A stretch of DNA of 8,049 bases from TCS-49 sp964442515 (GTDB lineage: Bacteria; Campylobacterota; Campylobacteria; Campylobacterales; Sulfurovaceae): positions 1 to 8,049 of the forward strand of contig CAYUAC010000093.1 of the NCBI GenBank assembly GCA_964442515.1, in the 5' to 3' direction. Of the stretch, positions 6,856-8,049 are shown one piece after another. The position numbers and the translations under genes are program-made. The notes under the pieces were generated by a model. That model was not told the origin of the DNA and searched no databases. It was given only the letters and a program-made list of their open reading frames with translations. The stretch's first letter is position 1, and every line of letters starts with the position of its first letter.

Positions 6856-8002
6856 TATAGAAGCAATACGCAAAAAAGCGCTGCGTTATTATAAAAACCG
6901 TTTTTACAAAGAGGTGTTAAACAATACGTTTAAGAGTCTTCGCTACTGCTTTAAAAAGGTGGGCCAAAAGCAGATAACAAATGACTTTGATCGTATCAGG
7001 GGACAGATTCAAGCTGTGCGCGGTTATGAAAGCTATATTGAGTATAAAACATTTGCCTTTTCAGCGATCGGGACGCAGCGGCTGCCCGTGGCGGTGGTGC
7101 TTGAAACGCAAGACGATTTCCTGGCCTTTATCCGCAAAAAGAATGAGTACGAGCGCTTTATGGAACTGTTTTTAAAAAGCGCTAAAGTCAAAGGCGTACA
7201 GCAACTGTTGCGGCAAAGGCCTGCGCTGTTGCTTGGGGCACTTGAAATCTGGGAAAAGGTGCTTTCGATTGCAGCATTTTTGCAAAAACATCCAAAACCC
7301 GGTATTTATCTGCGTCAACTTCCCGTATACGGAATTGATACCAAATTTATCGAAAATAATAAGAAGCTTCTGGATGCGGTGCTTAGTGCCGTACTGGATT
7401 CAGATGCCGTCTGTGAGGATGTCACGTCTTTGAGTCATCACGGTTTTGAGCGAAAATATTTTTTCAAGTACCCCACACCGGTTGTGGAGTTGCGTCTGTT
7501 AGATGATGCTTTGTGCGGATTTGATCAGCTTAGCATTCCTCTGGAGAGGTTTCAAACATTAAATCTGGATTGCAGCAAGGTTTTTATCGTGGAAAACAGG
7601 ATTAATATGCTCAGCTTTCCAAAAATCAAAGACGCCGTAGTGATCTTTGGGCGGGGATTTGGGGTTGAGGTACTCAAAAAAGCCTATTGGCTGCAGGGGA
7701 AGCAGATTTTTTACTGGGGCGATATCGATACCCACGGTTTTGCTATTTTTTCACGTCTTCGGGAATACTTTCCGGAAGCTGATTCGATGCTTATGGACAA
7801 ACAGACGCTTTTGTCTCATCAGCAGATGTGGGTGAAAGAACCTAAACAGAAAAAACTGCAACATACAAATCTGCCTGCAGGTGCACGGCAGCTTTATGAA
7901 GCTCTGTTTGAAAACAGGTACGGCCACAATATACGCCTGGAACAAGAGCGTATAGCGTATCCCCATATTCTCAAAGCGATTGATACACTACCATATCGAT
8001 AA
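6845..8002 (+). CDS. jetD: Wadjet nuclease JetD (DUF3322 + DUF2220 Toprim; MksG-like)
   Basis: JetD is the Mg-dependent nuclease of Wadjet, related to topoisomerase VI/Spo11 A-type enzymes, which cuts circular DNA fully reeled in by JetABC. The 385-residue protein has an N-terminal DUF3322 arm (about 1-190, with YIEYKTFAFSAIGTQRLPVAVVLE and the HPKPGIYLRQLPV block leading to GIDTKFIENNKKLLD) and a C-terminal DUF2220 Toprim domain (about 200-385). Toprim residues are all present: E250 in VFIVENRIN, then D293 and D295 in YWGDIDTHGF. IFGRGFGVEVL precedes the DxD, and the conserved C-terminal RLEQERI (364-370) is intact. The ATG lies inside the last codons of jetC (11-nt overlap). The nearest purine-rich site (AGGAG at 6821-6825) is 19 nt away, so translation most likely depends on ribosomes finishing jetC. 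It is the last gene of the cluster. Confidence 0.92.
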   Translation: MYYDIEAIRKKALRYYKNRFYKEVLNNTFKSLRYCFKKVGQKQITNDFDRIRGQIQAVRGYESYIEYKTFAFSAIGTQRLPVAVVLETQDDFLAFIRKKNEYERFMELFLKSAKVKGVQQLLRQRPALLLGALEIWEKVLSIAAFLQKHPKPGIYLRQLPVYGIDTKFIENNKKLLDAVLSAVLDSDAVCEDVTSLSHHGFERKYFFKYPTPVVELRLLDDALCGFDQLSIPLERFQTLNLDCSKVFIVENRINMLSFPKIKDAVVIFGRGFGVEVLKKAYWLQGKQIFYWGDIDTHGFAIFSRLREYFPEADSMLMDKQTLLSHQQMWVKEPKQKKLQHTNLPAGARQLYEALFENRYGHNIRLEQERIAYPHILKAIDTLPYR

Positions 8003-8049
8003 ACTTTGTTAAGATTCCATTAACCATAAACGCATACAATCTATTTATA
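8003..8049. other. AT-rich intergenic end of window
   Basis: These 47 nt after jetD hold no gene start. GTTAA (8008-8012) and TTAAC (8020-8024) form a 5-bp inverted repeat with a 7-nt loop, too weak and GC-poor to call a terminator. TACAAT at 8035-8040 could be a -10 box for a gene beyond the window, but no -35 at correct spacing is evident. Confidence 0.4.

Noticed and set aside
8008..8024. GTTAA...TTAAC inverted repeat as a transcription terminator
   Set aside because: Only 5 AT-rich base pairs are formed and there is no following T-run; it is expected by chance in AT-rich DNA.

Overview
The window carries a complete five-gene cluster built around a type I Wadjet (JetABCD, also called MksFEBG or EptABCD) SMC-type anti-plasmid defence system. 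It sits next to the tail end of an ordinary purine-salvage locus. The host is a bacterium. The permease/phosphoribosyltransferase pair and the style of its proteins resemble mesophilic or sulfur-oxidising Campylobacterota (Sulfurimonas/Sulfuricurvum-like), but that assignment is from memory of family sequences and is tentative. No rRNA or other marker gene is present.

Bases 2-376 encode the C-terminal part of an AzgA/NCS2-type purine permease. It is followed 8 nt later by a small purine-type phosphoribosyltransferase (from 385) that runs into a 10-N assembly gap (822-831). About 100 nt after the gap are strikingly GC-rich (about 66 % by hand count) and match neither neighbour. A good TATAAT (928-933) and a strong AGGAGG (961-966) then introduce the defence cluster.

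From 973 to 8002 all genes lie on the + strand with no intergenic space. They are a Uma2-family (DUF820, PD-(D/E)XK fold) putative endonuclease, jetA (DUF3375 kleisin), jetB (DUF4194 KITE subunit), jetC (1112-aa SMC-like ATPase) and jetD (DUF3322/DUF2220 Toprim nuclease). The junctions are a 1-nt overlap (TAATG), direct abutment (TAAATG), an 8-nt overlap and an 11-nt overlap, so the set is almost certainly one transcript with coupled translation. In the known system, JetABC forms an SMC motor that loads on and extrudes DNA, and JetD cuts small circular DNA that the motor has fully reeled in. All ATPase and nuclease motifs needed for this are visible and intact.

The feature that is not standard Wadjet is the Uma2-type nuclease gene. 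It is first in the operon and its stop codon overlaps the jetA start. The last 47 nt (8003-8049) are AT-rich, with no gene or convincing terminator.
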